This document shows, piece after piece, positions 35,046-45,000 of a stretch of 64,000 nucleotides of DNA. The stretch is taken from the NCBI GenBank assembly GCA_947495075.1, contig CANLXH010000001.1:744001-808000 (forward strand). The letters are read 5' to 3'. Source of the stretch: an uncultured Croceitalea sp. Lineage in GTDB: Bacteria > Bacteroidota > Bacteroidia > Flavobacteriales > Flavobacteriaceae. The position numbers and the translations under genes were made by a program. Position 1 is the first letter of the stretch; the number at the start of each line of letters is the position of its first letter. The notes below the pieces were generated by a model. The model did no database searches. It was not told the DNA's origin and saw only the letters and a program-made list of their open reading frames with translations.

Positions 35046-36130
35046 AGTACAAAAAAATAATGTTATTCGCATTTACACTTTCAATGACGCTAATCTTTTA
35101 TTCTTGTGAAGAAAGAGTATCCGAAATAGACGAAGAGATTTATATTCCTGTCAAAGAATCAAACCTCTATGTTAGGCTTGTTGGTAACCCTAATAAACCA
35201 ATTATAATTGATTTACATGGTGGTCCTGGAGGTCATGCTGGTTTTAATCATGAATTTTATAGAAACTACTTGGAAAAGGATTATTTAGTTGCATATCTAG
35301 ACCAACGAGGTTGCGGTAAATCTGACTCAATTAAAAACACAAGTCTTCTAACTATGGAACAATATGTTGAGGATTTAGATGTGGTAGTAGATGCATTAAC
35401 AAAGAGATATCATAACAGTAAGATAAATCTATTTGGTTCTTCTTGGGGTGGAACATATGGGTTGTTGTATTTAATAGACCATCAGGAAAAAATAAACGCT
35501 TATACCTGTGCAAGTGGAAAGGCTAATTCGGTATATCAAAACAATTCACTTATAGAACACGAACTAAAGCTCGCTAATGAATTAGAAGAAAAATCAAACA
35601 ATGAAAATGAGAAGAAGCGTTATAGAGAAATCTTAACCAAATTATCTGAAATAAAGAATAGTGGATTTGAAGATTTTTATGAAAATGTGCATCTACTAAA
35701 ATTCAAATTCCCAAAAGAATTAGGTTTTAATCCGTATTGGAGAAACCTAGAAGACCTAGAGAAAGTAAAAGCCATAAGAGATGATTCTACAATTTTTGAA
35801 AGAGCTAAGTATACCTTGAAGTTACTGAAAGAAGTTACAGAGAAAGGTGAAATAGTAAATGAAGCATTTCGGAATACACCAGCATATAACAATCTTAATA
35901 TTATTGATGAAATTACTACTATAAAAATACCTGTATTAGTTATACAAGGAGAATATGATTACGTGGTTGGCCTTAAGCAAGCGAATATGATTTATGAGGC
36001 ACTTAAAAATGTACCTGAGGATAAAAAAGAATTGGTTATTGTGCCTAATGTAGCCCATAATTTAACCATAGAAGCACCAGAGGCCTACTTTGGGAGTGTG
36101 AAGTCTTTTTTTGATAAACATAATAATTGA
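35042..36130 (+). CDS. Alpha/beta-fold hydrolase lipoprotein (S33-like)
   Basis: A 362-residue lipoprotein: the lipobox is FYSC near residue 21. The alpha/beta-hydrolase features are the oxyanion HGGPGGHAG, the following LDQRGCGKSD (both typical of prolyl aminopeptidase-like S33 enzymes), the nucleophile serine in GSSWGGTYG, the acid in IQGEYDYVVG and the histidine in PNVAHNL. S33 enzymes remove N-terminal proline or hydrolyse esters or amides. Its placement outside the cytoplasm, beside beta-lactamase-fold hydrolases, suggests peptide or amide turnover at the envelope. It is translationally coupled to the truncated gene upstream; the following gene starts 71 bp later. Confidence 0.87.
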   Translation: MKYKKIMLFAFTLSMTLIFYSCEERVSEIDEEIYIPVKESNLYVRLVGNPNKPIIIDLHGGPGGHAGFNHEFYRNYLEKDYLVAYLDQRGCGKSDSIKNTSLLTMEQYVEDLDVVVDALTKRYHNSKINLFGSSWGGTYGLLYLIDHQEKINAYTCASGKANSVYQNNSLIEHELKLANELEEKSNNENEKKRYREILTKLSEIKNSGFEDFYENVHLLKFKFPKELGFNPYWRNLEDLEKVKAIRDDSTIFERAKYTLKLLKEVTEKGEIVNEAFRNTPAYNNLNIIDEITTIKIPVLVIQGEYDYVVGLKQANMIYEALKNVPEDKKELVIVPNVAHNLTIEAPEAYFGSVKSFFDKHNN

Positions 36131-36201
36131 AACGGAAAGATTCTCATCAAAAAACTTGCAAAAATTAATTAAAATAAGAGGTTTTAATCAAATAAATACT
36201 A

Positions 36202-37329
36202 ATGAAAACCCACATCCTAATATTCTTCTTAAGCATTTTTCTAGTGAGTTGTAAAAATACAGAAGACAAAAGACAAGGTGCTAAAAACAGCACAATTGAA
36301 TTGTCAATGGATAGCAATGCCAACTTATTACTTTTAGACTCTACCATTAATGCACTATCAATAGGTGTTTATAAGGACGGTAAAACATATATAAATCACT
36401 ATGGGGAATTAGACAAAGGGAAAGGCAATAAACCAACGGATGAAACCATTTATGAAATAGGTTCAGTTAGTAAGATTTTTGCAGGTACTCTGGTGGCGCA
36501 GGCAGTAGTAGAAGGAAAACTGAATTTGGAAGATGATATCAGAAAATATCTTAAAGAGGATTTTCCTAATCTTGAGTATCAAGAAAAATCAATAAGAATA
36601 AAACATCTCATTACTCATACAAGTAGACTACCAAAATTTCTTCCTAAAACAATTACTGAAATCGTAGAAAACCCAACGGATAGTCTAGTTTTTAAAATAT
36701 ATGAAATTGAAAAAAACTATAGCAAAGAAAAGTTTTTAACTGATTTGCATACTGTAGTTCTAGATACCATTCCAGGTACAAAGGATGGCTATTCAAGTGC
36801 TGACACAGAATTAGTTGCACATATTTTAGAAAATATTTACAACAAGTCATATAACGAGCTACTGCAAGAAAAAATAGCTATTAAACTGAGGTTGAAAAAT
36901 ACAGGAACAGTTCTACCAAAAAGCCACCAACATAATTTGGCAAATGGTTATATAAAGAATAACACATTAGCACCTTCAATGATTAACACACTCTGGGGTG
37001 CTGGTGGTGGCATGATAACGACAATGCCAGATTTAATGAAATATGTTGAATTTCAACTAAACAAAGAAAATGAAGTCGCTACCAAGTCTCACCAAGTAGT
37101 CTTTCAAAATGGAGATTTCAGGATAGGATATTATTGGCCAATTAGATTCGATGAATCTTATGGGACCTATTACAGTCACCACGGTGGAGCATTTGGAATT
37201 CAAAACTACCTATTCATATTCCCAGAAAAAGACATGGGAATTTCAGTAATTCTAAACCAAAACCTTAATTCAAAAACTTACAATAAATTAATAAAAGTCG
37301 CTGTAGGAATTATGGAGGATTTAAAATGA
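36202..37329 (+). CDS. Serine hydrolase lipoprotein (beta-lactamase fold)
   Basis: A 375-residue lipoprotein (lipobox FLVSC, C17). It has the class C beta-lactamase/D-peptidase fold: the S-x-x-K motif is SVSK in IYEIGSVSKIFAG, the second motif position reads Y-S-S in DGYSSADTELV instead of Y-x-N, and the K/H-T/x-G position is H-G-G in SHHGGAFG. Members act as esterases, D-amino-acid peptidases or amidases. The Ser in place of Asn at the second motif may alter the substrate. It overlaps the next hydrolase gene by 4 bp. Not expected to be an antibiotic-resistance enzyme. Confidence 0.88.
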   Translation: MKTHILIFFLSIFLVSCKNTEDKRQGAKNSTIELSMDSNANLLLLDSTINALSIGVYKDGKTYINHYGELDKGKGNKPTDETIYEIGSVSKIFAGTLVAQAVVEGKLNLEDDIRKYLKEDFPNLEYQEKSIRIKHLITHTSRLPKFLPKTITEIVENPTDSLVFKIYEIEKNYSKEKFLTDLHTVVLDTIPGTKDGYSSADTELVAHILENIYNKSYNELLQEKIAIKLRLKNTGTVLPKSHQHNLANGYIKNNTLAPSMINTLWGAGGGMITTMPDLMKYVEFQLNKENEVATKSHQVVFQNGDFRIGYYWPIRFDESYGTYYSHHGGAFGIQNYLFIFPEKDMGISVILNQNLNSKTYNKLIKVAVGIMEDLK

Positions 37330-38573
37330 AAAACATCCAATCGTTAATTAGAACTATGAAAAATACAATTTTAATCCTGTCGCTCACCGTATGTTTTGCT
37401 TGTCAAAATTGTAAAAAGAAAACAAGTGCATCTAACAAAGAAAAACAAACAGATGCTACCATTAGTGCTATAGACAAAGAACTAGATAGTTTATATAATA
37501 CAGGGATTTTTAATGGATTTACGGCTACCATAGTAGATAGTACGGAAATCGTCTACAATAAGGGTTTTGGTTATGCGGATGTAGTAAATAAAAAAGCATA
37601 TACCGAGCATACGATTATCAATATTGCATCAGTGTCTAAACTATTTATTGGGGTAGGACTTTTAAAGGCTCAAGAAATGAGTCTTTTAGATTTGGACGAC
37701 CCGATTAACAACTATTTACCATTTAAGGTTGTACATCCTAGTTATCCAGATGAAATCATCACCATTCGGCAATTGGCTACGCATACGAGCGCTATTGTAG
37801 ATACAGAAATATATATGGAAACCGCCTATGCCAATAAAGACACTATTACGCTAGCAGAAAATCTGAAAAGATATACGACTTATTATCAGAATTCACCATC
37901 ACATTGGATGCCTTTGGCTGAATATATGGATAAGATTTTAAGGCAAGGTGGAGAATATTATACCCCTTCCGTCTTTGCAGATAGAAAACCGGGAGCCCAA
38001 TATGAATATAGTAACATAGGAGCGGCTTTATGTGGATTAATTATAGAATATGCAGCAAAAAAACCGTTCAACAAATTTACCAAAGAACACATTTTTGAAC
38101 CTTTGGCAATGTTATCCACAGCTTGGTTTTTTGAAGAAGTAGATATGACTAACTATTCAAAATTATACTATGATGAATTGGAGTTACCCTACTATAAAAT
38201 CCTTTCATACCCCGATGGAGGTCTAATTACTTCTAGTACGGATATGGGAAAATTTCTAACAGATTTGATAAAAGGCTATTCTGGTAATGGCACAATTTTG
38301 AGTTCGCCAGGTTATGAAGAACTATTTAAATCGCAGTTGGATGAAAGCGCTTTTGAGAAGAAGAAAAACTATAACGTAGGGATTTTTACGGAGAAAGAAC
38401 TGACTTATAATGTTATTGGACATACCGGTGGTGACCCGGGAACAAATACAATGCTATTTTTTAATACAAAAACCAAAAAAGGAAGAATTTTTATTGCTAA
38501 TACCGATTCTAAAAAAGAAAATAGCGATGCCGTTATGTGGGGTATTTGGGATACTATTGGAGAATTTAACTAA
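37326..38573 (+). CDS. Serine hydrolase lipoprotein (beta-lactamase fold)
   Basis: A 415-residue frame; the better start may be the ATG at 37356 (MKNTILILSLTVCFAC), which gives a clean lipobox, while the upstream start keeps the 4-bp overlap. Motifs: S-V-S-K in INIASVSKLFIG, Y-S-N in YEYSNIGAALCG, and H-T-G in VIGHTGGDPG, all canonical. This makes it the most conventional member of the array. Its substrate is unknown; D-peptides and esters are family possibilities. It is followed by 71 bp before the next paralogue, without a clear terminator. Confidence 0.88.
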   Translation: MKNIQSLIRTMKNTILILSLTVCFACQNCKKKTSASNKEKQTDATISAIDKELDSLYNTGIFNGFTATIVDSTEIVYNKGFGYADVVNKKAYTEHTIINIASVSKLFIGVGLLKAQEMSLLDLDDPINNYLPFKVVHPSYPDEIITIRQLATHTSAIVDTEIYMETAYANKDTITLAENLKRYTTYYQNSPSHWMPLAEYMDKILRQGGEYYTPSVFADRKPGAQYEYSNIGAALCGLIIEYAAKKPFNKFTKEHIFEPLAMLSTAWFFEEVDMTNYSKLYYDELELPYYKILSYPDGGLITSSTDMGKFLTDLIKGYSGNGTILSSPGYEELFKSQLDESAFEKKKNYNVGIFTEKELTYNVIGHTGGDPGTNTMLFFNTKTKKGRIFIANTDSKKENSDAVMWGIWDTIGEFN

Positions 38574-38644
38574 ACCACAGCTGAAACAATCAAAATAACG
38601 ACAGTCTTTTAAAAAAACAAACAAATCAAAAACTACATAATCGT

Positions 38645-40051
38645 ATGAAACATTTTAACATCATAAAACTTATCACTATATATCTATATATAGTAGTGCT
38701 AAATGCCTGTAATCCTACTAAGAATCAAGAGCAAGAACCACAGCGATATGTTCAAACCTTAGATTCTGTTATGCAAATTGAATATGACTATGGCATCTTA
38801 AACGGGAGCGTACTGGTTGCTAAAAATGACACCATTGTCTACGAAAAAACTTTTGGACACACCGATGCCGACAAAACCCAGGAGCTGGACAAATCCACCA
38901 TTTTCAATATTGGTTCTATAGCAAAAGAATTTAATGGGGTGGCTATCATGATGCTGCAAGAACAGAGATTACTCCATATTGACGACCCCATTTCCAAATT
39001 CGATTTAGAGCTTCCAACATGGTCCGAAAAAATCAAAATAAAGCATTTGTTAAATTATGCCAGTGGATTGCCAATGATAGATTTTCCCGGTACTACGGAT
39101 GAAAAAGCTTGGGAGATATTAAGAACTGCAGATAGTTTGGCCTTTGAGCCGGGAACTCAATTTCGCTACACCAATAGTAACGTATTCCTGCAACGGCGCA
39201 TTGTAGAAAAAGTAACTGGTCAAACCTTTCAAGCTTTTGTGATTGAAAATATGATTAAACCATTAAAACTGACGACTGCAGTATTTGACCCCAGCGAAAC
39301 CCATGCTGATAGAGCGTTTTGTTATGATAAAGAAGGCACACCTTGTCCAAAATTAGAGTTTATCAGTGGTTGGCCATGGCTAAATGCTAGGGACCTCTAT
39401 AAATGGATTACCGCAATGAACACAAACCTGTTGATTTCTCAAGAATCGTTCGATGTACTATTACGTAACCCATATGCACCCAAATTAGCATCTTCTTTAG
39501 GGGAGTATTTTGAAGAAGAACAATTACAACGGCATGATGGAACGTCTTATGGTTTCCGTTCTATCATGCTCAACGATTTTAAAAATCAGGTCGTCATTAT
39601 CATGTTATTGAACAATACGGGTCCTAGAATAAAACTGGGACATATGGTACATGATATTGTATTGGAAAAAGCATTTTCAGTTGTAAAAAACTCCGTTTAT
39701 GATGCTTTGATAAATACTTTTAACAAAGATGTAAAAGAAGGTTTGGAAGCTTACACCAAATTAAAACAAAATGAACAGGAGATGTATGCCTTTGATGACC
39801 CTAGCGAATTAAATAAAATTGCCTACGTACAGTATAGGGAACAAAACAATGTAGATGATGCTATAAAGGTGTTGAACTTTGCGGTAATCGAATTTCCTGA
39901 AAATGCCAATCTCTACGATAGTTTAGGTGAAATGTATCTGAATAACAAGCAACACGACCTCGCCATAAAAAATTACAAAAAAGCCATTGCATTGGGTGGC
40001 ACCAATGGCAATGCAAAAAAGATGATTACCAAAATTCAAAATTTAAAATAA
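38645..40051 (+). CDS. Serine hydrolase lipoprotein with C-terminal TPR
   Basis: A 468-residue protein. The N-terminus MKHFNIIKLITIYLYIVVLNAC is a lipoprotein signal with C22. The serine hydrolase domain has S-I-A-K in FNIGSIAKEFNG, Y-T-N in FRYTNSNVF, and H-D-G in QRHDGTSYG, where the T of the third motif is replaced. Residues about 380-468 form one or two TPR units (LYDSLGEMYLNNKQHDLAIKNYKKAI), common in Bacteroidota esterase-like members, which may mediate complex formation. The gene appears slightly richer in G+C than the flanking genes. It lies 11 bp before the next array member. Confidence 0.88.
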   Translation: MKHFNIIKLITIYLYIVVLNACNPTKNQEQEPQRYVQTLDSVMQIEYDYGILNGSVLVAKNDTIVYEKTFGHTDADKTQELDKSTIFNIGSIAKEFNGVAIMMLQEQRLLHIDDPISKFDLELPTWSEKIKIKHLLNYASGLPMIDFPGTTDEKAWEILRTADSLAFEPGTQFRYTNSNVFLQRRIVEKVTGQTFQAFVIENMIKPLKLTTAVFDPSETHADRAFCYDKEGTPCPKLEFISGWPWLNARDLYKWITAMNTNLLISQESFDVLLRNPYAPKLASSLGEYFEEEQLQRHDGTSYGFRSIMLNDFKNQVVIIMLLNNTGPRIKLGHMVHDIVLEKAFSVVKNSVYDALINTFNKDVKEGLEAYTKLKQNEQEMYAFDDPSELNKIAYVQYREQNNVDDAIKVLNFAVIEFPENANLYDSLGEMYLNNKQHDLAIKNYKKAIALGGTNGNAKKMITKIQNLK

Positions 40052-40062
40052 AAGTAACAGAC

Positions 40063-41118
40063 ATGAAACTTAAGTTAATCCTAATATTCCTTGTATTAAA
40101 TAATTTTTCTTTTGGACAAAAAAGAATAATAGAGCAAATAGATTCTATTGTACAGAAATATCATGAAGTATCTCCTGAAGTAGGCATAAGTGTAGGGTTT
40201 ATTCATCAAAATCAAGAATTTTATACCGCATATGGCAATCTCAGTAGAGAAAGTGAGATTGCCATTAATAAGAATTCAGTTTTTGAAATCGCATCGATTA
40301 CTAAAATTATAACGGCCAATCTTATCGCCCAAGCAGTTGAGGAAGGTAAGTTTCAATTAAATGACTTTATTGATCAGTATTTACCTGAGAGCTATAAACT
40401 GCAATCTGCATTAAAAAAGAAGATTAAAATTTCGGATTTAGCATCGCACCAATCTGGATTACCAGATATTAATTTTCCTAAACTAATTGCAGCAAATCCA
40501 CAACAACCTATAAGTAGTGTTACAAAAGAAACGCTAATAGATCTGGTTAATGAAACAGCTATGCTATCAGACTACGGGAAATATCGTTATTCAACATTAG
40601 GTTATGTACTTCTTGGACAACTGTTGGAAAAAGCATATAGTACAACATATGATGATATCATAAGAGAAAAAATAATAAGTCCCTTACAGCTTTCGGATAC
40701 GTACACGAAAAACTTTGATGTACCACATAGTGTAACTGGATACAATCCAGAAGGAGGGACACAGGAATTATTTGAATGGAATGTGACCGCCCCAGCAGGG
40801 CTCTTAAAATCTAACACCTCTGATATGGTTATCTATTTAAAGGCAATTCTAGACACAAAAAGTGATGTGGGCAAAGCAGCATTGCTAACAGAGCAGGTCT
40901 TTTTTAAAGAAGGTCCTAGACAAATAGGTTTAGGTCTTGGGGTTATGGAAGATGAGGGGCAAACCCTTTATATGAAATCTGGTGATTCTATGGGGCAGTC
41001 TTCTATCTTATGCTATAACCGAAATAAAAATTGGGGAGTTATTATTTTTCTAAATCAACGAAATCATAAATTAAGACAGCAATTATTGAATGAGATTTAT
41101 GAGACTGTATTAAAATAG
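40063..41118 (+). CDS. Exported serine hydrolase (beta-lactamase fold)
   Basis: A 351-residue protein with a type I signal peptide (MKLKLILIFLVLNNFSFGQ) rather than a lipobox, so unlike its paralogues it may be free in the periplasm or secreted. Motifs: S-I-T-K in FEIASITKIITA, Y-S-T in YRYSTLGYVLLG (Thr replaces the usual Asn), and K-S-G in YMKSGDSMG, nearest to the K-T/S-G of D-Ala carboxypeptidases and class C beta-lactamases. It starts 11 bp after the TPR-bearing paralogue and ends 7 bp before the TIKI-like lipoprotein. Substrate unknown. Confidence 0.88.
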   Translation: MKLKLILIFLVLNNFSFGQKRIIEQIDSIVQKYHEVSPEVGISVGFIHQNQEFYTAYGNLSRESEIAINKNSVFEIASITKIITANLIAQAVEEGKFQLNDFIDQYLPESYKLQSALKKKIKISDLASHQSGLPDINFPKLIAANPQQPISSVTKETLIDLVNETAMLSDYGKYRYSTLGYVLLGQLLEKAYSTTYDDIIREKIISPLQLSDTYTKNFDVPHSVTGYNPEGGTQELFEWNVTAPAGLLKSNTSDMVIYLKAILDTKSDVGKAALLTEQVFFKEGPRQIGLGLGVMEDEGQTLYMKSGDSMGQSSILCYNRNKNWGVIIFLNQRNHKLRQQLLNEIYETVLK

Positions 41119-41125
41119 GAATAAA

Positions 41126-42001
41126 ATGAGATATTTTTATAATATGAGAATAGCTGTAAGCCTTTTTATTTTGATAACTGTTTTTTCGTGTCAACACAAC
41201 AATAAAAAAGTGAAGAATGAAGTAGAACAAAACAAGGGTGAATCTACCATGAACGTTTTGTTGCTAGGGACATTCCACTTTGCAAATTTCAACCCAGAGA
41301 ACAATGGTGATTTGCTATCGGTATCCGTACCAGATGTATTGCTGGATAAGCACCAGAAAGAATTGGAACACATAACTGAGGCAATTTCAAAATTCAATCC
41401 TGATAAAATTTTTCTGGAATACAGATATGAAAAGCAAAGTAGGTTAGATAGCATATATGATGACTTTACCCCAGAAGATTACTCAAAAAAAAGTAGGAAT
41501 GAAATAATTCAATTAGGTTTTAGAGTGGCTAAAAATCTAAAACATAAGCAAGTTTATGCAATTGATGTAAGAACTGATTTTCCATATGATAGCTTAGTCA
41601 CAGAGATGCAAAAAGCAAAACAATTTGATTTACTTGAAAAAGACAGTCTAGAATTGTTGGCGATTGAAGCTTTTGAAAATGAAATGTTTGCTTCTAATCA
41701 AACACTTTCTGAAATGTTGTTTTACCAAAATGATGATATGCGTCGTAAAGAAGACCTTAATTGGTACCTCAGTGTGGCCAATCAAGGGGGAGCAAAAGAT
41801 AATTTTGTTGGTGCTTATTTGGCTTCAGAATGGTACCGTCGTAATTTATACATGTATTCGCTAATTCAAAAAAATGTCGAATTAGAAGATAAAAGAATTA
41901 TGGTTCTGGCAGGCGCAAGCCACATAGGGGTATTTAAAGATTTTATAGATAAAAACCCAGAATGGCAATCTGTAGAACTAGAAGCGATTATGGAAAATTA
42001 A
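41126..42001 (+). CDS. TIKI/TraB-like lipoprotein (DUF5694)
   Basis: A 291-residue lipoprotein; the start may be ATG 41126 or 41144 (MRIAVSLFILITVFSC gives the clean lipobox). It shares the layout of the 14763-15554 protein: LLLGTFHFANF near the mature N-terminus, E-Y-R-Y-E-K-Q after KIFLE (an acidic residue where the E-x-x-x-R box is expected), and a late histidine in AGASHIGVFKDF. It is longer, with an extra helical section around LFYQNDDMRRKEDLNW. The family is uncharacterised; a metal-dependent hydrolase role is inferred from superfamily membership. Last gene of the array; convergent with purL, 32 bp apart. Confidence 0.75.
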   Translation: MRYFYNMRIAVSLFILITVFSCQHNNKKVKNEVEQNKGESTMNVLLLGTFHFANFNPENNGDLLSVSVPDVLLDKHQKELEHITEAISKFNPDKIFLEYRYEKQSRLDSIYDDFTPEDYSKKSRNEIIQLGFRVAKNLKHKQVYAIDVRTDFPYDSLVTEMQKAKQFDLLEKDSLELLAIEAFENEMFASNQTLSEMLFYQNDDMRRKEDLNWYLSVANQGGAKDNFVGAYLASEWYRRNLYMYSLIQKNVELEDKRIMVLAGASHIGVFKDFIDKNPEWQSVELEAIMEN

Positions 42002-42033
42002 AGAATATCTAATTTTACTCAAACAAAGGATGG

Positions 42034-45000
42034 CTATAAGTTTTCTATCCATTTCCTCGCATTAACAAAAGCTTGTAACCACGGAGAAACGTTATCGTTT
42101 TGCCTATCTTTTGGATAATGTGCCCAGTTCCATGGAAATATAGAACGTTCTATGTGCGGCATGGTCACTAAATGACGTCCTGTTTTATCGCAAAGCATAG
42201 CAGTATTAAAGTCACTACCGTTTGGGTTTGCAGGGTAGCTTTTATAACCATATTTCGCAGCAATATCGTATTGGTCTTCGGAATGAGGCAGGTTAAATTT
42301 ACCTTCTCCATGCGAAATCCAAACCCCTAGTTTTACACCTTCTAAAGAGGATAACATCACGGAGTTGTTCTTTTGAATTTCTACAGATGTAAAATTACTC
42401 TCGTGCTTGCCAGAATCATTATAGCTCATTTTACCGTGAATCTCATGTTCTGGATTAATTAAATCTAGCTCCATAAATAATTGACATCCATTACAAATAC
42501 CTATAGAAAGCGTGTCTGGTCTATTAAAGAAGTCTTTGATAACTTTATTGGCCTTTTCGTTGTATTTAATGGCACCTGCCCAACCTTTTGCACTGCCTAA
42601 AACATCAGAATTTGAGAAACCGCCCACAGCTCCTAAAAACTGGATATCTTCTAGGGTTTCACGACCAGATATTAAATCGGTCATATGAACGTCTTTTACA
42701 TCAAAACCTGCTAAGAACATCGCATTAGCCATCTCACGTTCAGAGTTACTTCCTTTTTCTCTTAATATTGCTGCCTTAGGCTTATCCTTTGACGAGTTCT
42801 GGTGAGTAATATTACCAGTGAATAGACTTGGGAATTTGTATTGCAACGGCTGCTCCTTGTAATTATCATAACGATCTTTTGCCAAACCATTAGCTGTTTG
42901 CTTATCGTCCAACAAGTAAGAAGTCTTAAACCAAGTATCACGAAGGGAATCAATATTTAAACCTATTTCTACCCCATGATTTTTAAGCCGAAGCTCACCT
43001 TCTTCAATAACATTACCAACCTTATGGAAATCCAAACCAGCAGCTTGCATAACTTTTTCTGTTGTAGTGTCTTTTGTTTGAATTACTACTCCAATATTTT
43101 CAGCAAATAGTACTTTAATAATATCTTGCTCGCCTAAAGAAGTTAAATCTAATTCTGCACCTAAATTGTTATCAGCAAAACATAGCTCTAATAAGGTTGT
43201 TATCAATCCACCGGAACCAATATCGTGCCCAGCAAGAATATGCCCACCTACAATCAGTTGTTGTATGGTATTAAAGGCTGATTTAAAATAGGTGGCATCC
43301 ACAATACTTGGGGCTTTGTTACCAATACTATTCAAGATTTGGCCAAATGAAGAACCGCCGAGTTCAAAGGTGTCTTTTGAAAGATTAATATAATAAATAC
43401 CACCGCCATCTTTCTGTAAAACAGGCTCTACAATTTTAGTGATATCATTACAATTTCCTGTCGCAGAAATTACCACAGTACCAGGGGCAATTACTTCTTG
43501 GTCTTTATATTTTTGTTTCATGGAAAGGGAATCTTTCCCTGTTGGTACATTAACGCCTAATGCAATGACAAAATCTGAAATAGCTTCTACAGCCTTATAT
43601 AAGCGGGCATCTTCACCAGGGTTTTTGCAAGGCCACATCCAATTGGCAGAAAGTGAAACGGATTGCAAACCATCTTTTAAGGGTGCCCAGACCAAATTCG
43701 TTAAAGCTTCACCAATACTATTTCTACTACCAGCAATAGGGTCTATTAATCCAGAAATGGGAGAGTGACCAATACTAGTAGCGATACCTTCTTTTCCTTT
43801 AAAATCAAGTGCCATTACACCAACATTATTTAAAGGAAGTTGCAGCGGTCCTGCACATTGTTGTTTGGCAACTTTACCGCCCACGCAACGGTCTACTTTA
43901 TTTGTGAGCCAATCTTTACAGGCTACCGCTTCCAATTGAAGCACTTGTTCCAGATACTTATGGAAATGCTCAAGTGTGTATTCCGCATCTTTATATTGGG
44001 TTTCAACCGTCGAATCTTCCATAATGGTTTTAGGCGAGCTTCCAAACATATCGGAAAGCGCTAAATCCATTGGTTTATCACCTTTGGTAGCAGATTCAAA
44101 AGTAAAACGATGTTCTCCCGTCACATTACCCACCTCGTACATGGGAGAACGTTCTCGGTCTGCAATACGCTGTAACAAATTAATATCTTCTTTACCGATT
44201 ACTAAGCCCATACGTTCTTGACTCTCGTTACCAATAATTTCTTTTGCGGAAAGTGTTGGGTCTCCAACTGGTAATTTATCCAAATCTATATGCCCACCTG
44301 TATCTTCGACTAGTTCGGAGAGACAATTTAAATGTCCACCTGCGCCATGGTCATGAATGGAAACAATAGGATTATGATGGCTTTCTACCATTCCTCGTAT
44401 GGCGTTAGCCGCACGTTTTTGCATTTCTGGATTAGAACGTTGTACGGCATTTAATTCAATCGTAGATTCAAATTCTCCAGTATCTGCACTAGATACAGCG
44501 GCACCTCCCATACCAATACGGTAATTATCACCTCCGAGAATTACTATTTTATCACCTTTACCTGGTGTGTCTTTCAGTGCCTGTTCAGCTTTTCCATAAC
44601 CAATGCCGCCTGCTTGCATGATTACCTTATCATAGCCTAGGTTTTTTTGGTCTTCTTGGTGCTCAAAAGTTAGCACTGAACCAGCTATTAAAGGTTGTCC
44701 AAATTTATTTCCAAAATCTGAGGCTCCATTAGAAGCTTTTATAAGAATATCCATTGGAGTTTGGTAAAGCCATGGTCGTGCAGGGAAAGCATTTTCCCAT
44801 TCCCTACTGCCCTCTAATCTAGAATATGCTGTCATATACACCGCAGTACCAGCTAGAGGCAAAGAACCTTTACCACCTGCTAACCTATCTCTAATCTCAC
44901 CGCCAGAACCAGTTGCGGCACCATTAAAAGGTTCCACAGTAGTGGGAAAGTTATGTGTTTCTGCCTTTAAAGAAAGGACAGAATCAAATTCTTGTTCTTC

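Noticed and set aside
34398-41118. Beta-lactamase resistance genes
   Set aside because: The S-x-x-K proteins carry varied second and third motifs, TPR or lipoprotein features and occur as an array; they fit esterase or peptidase-like serine hydrolases better than true beta-lactamases.
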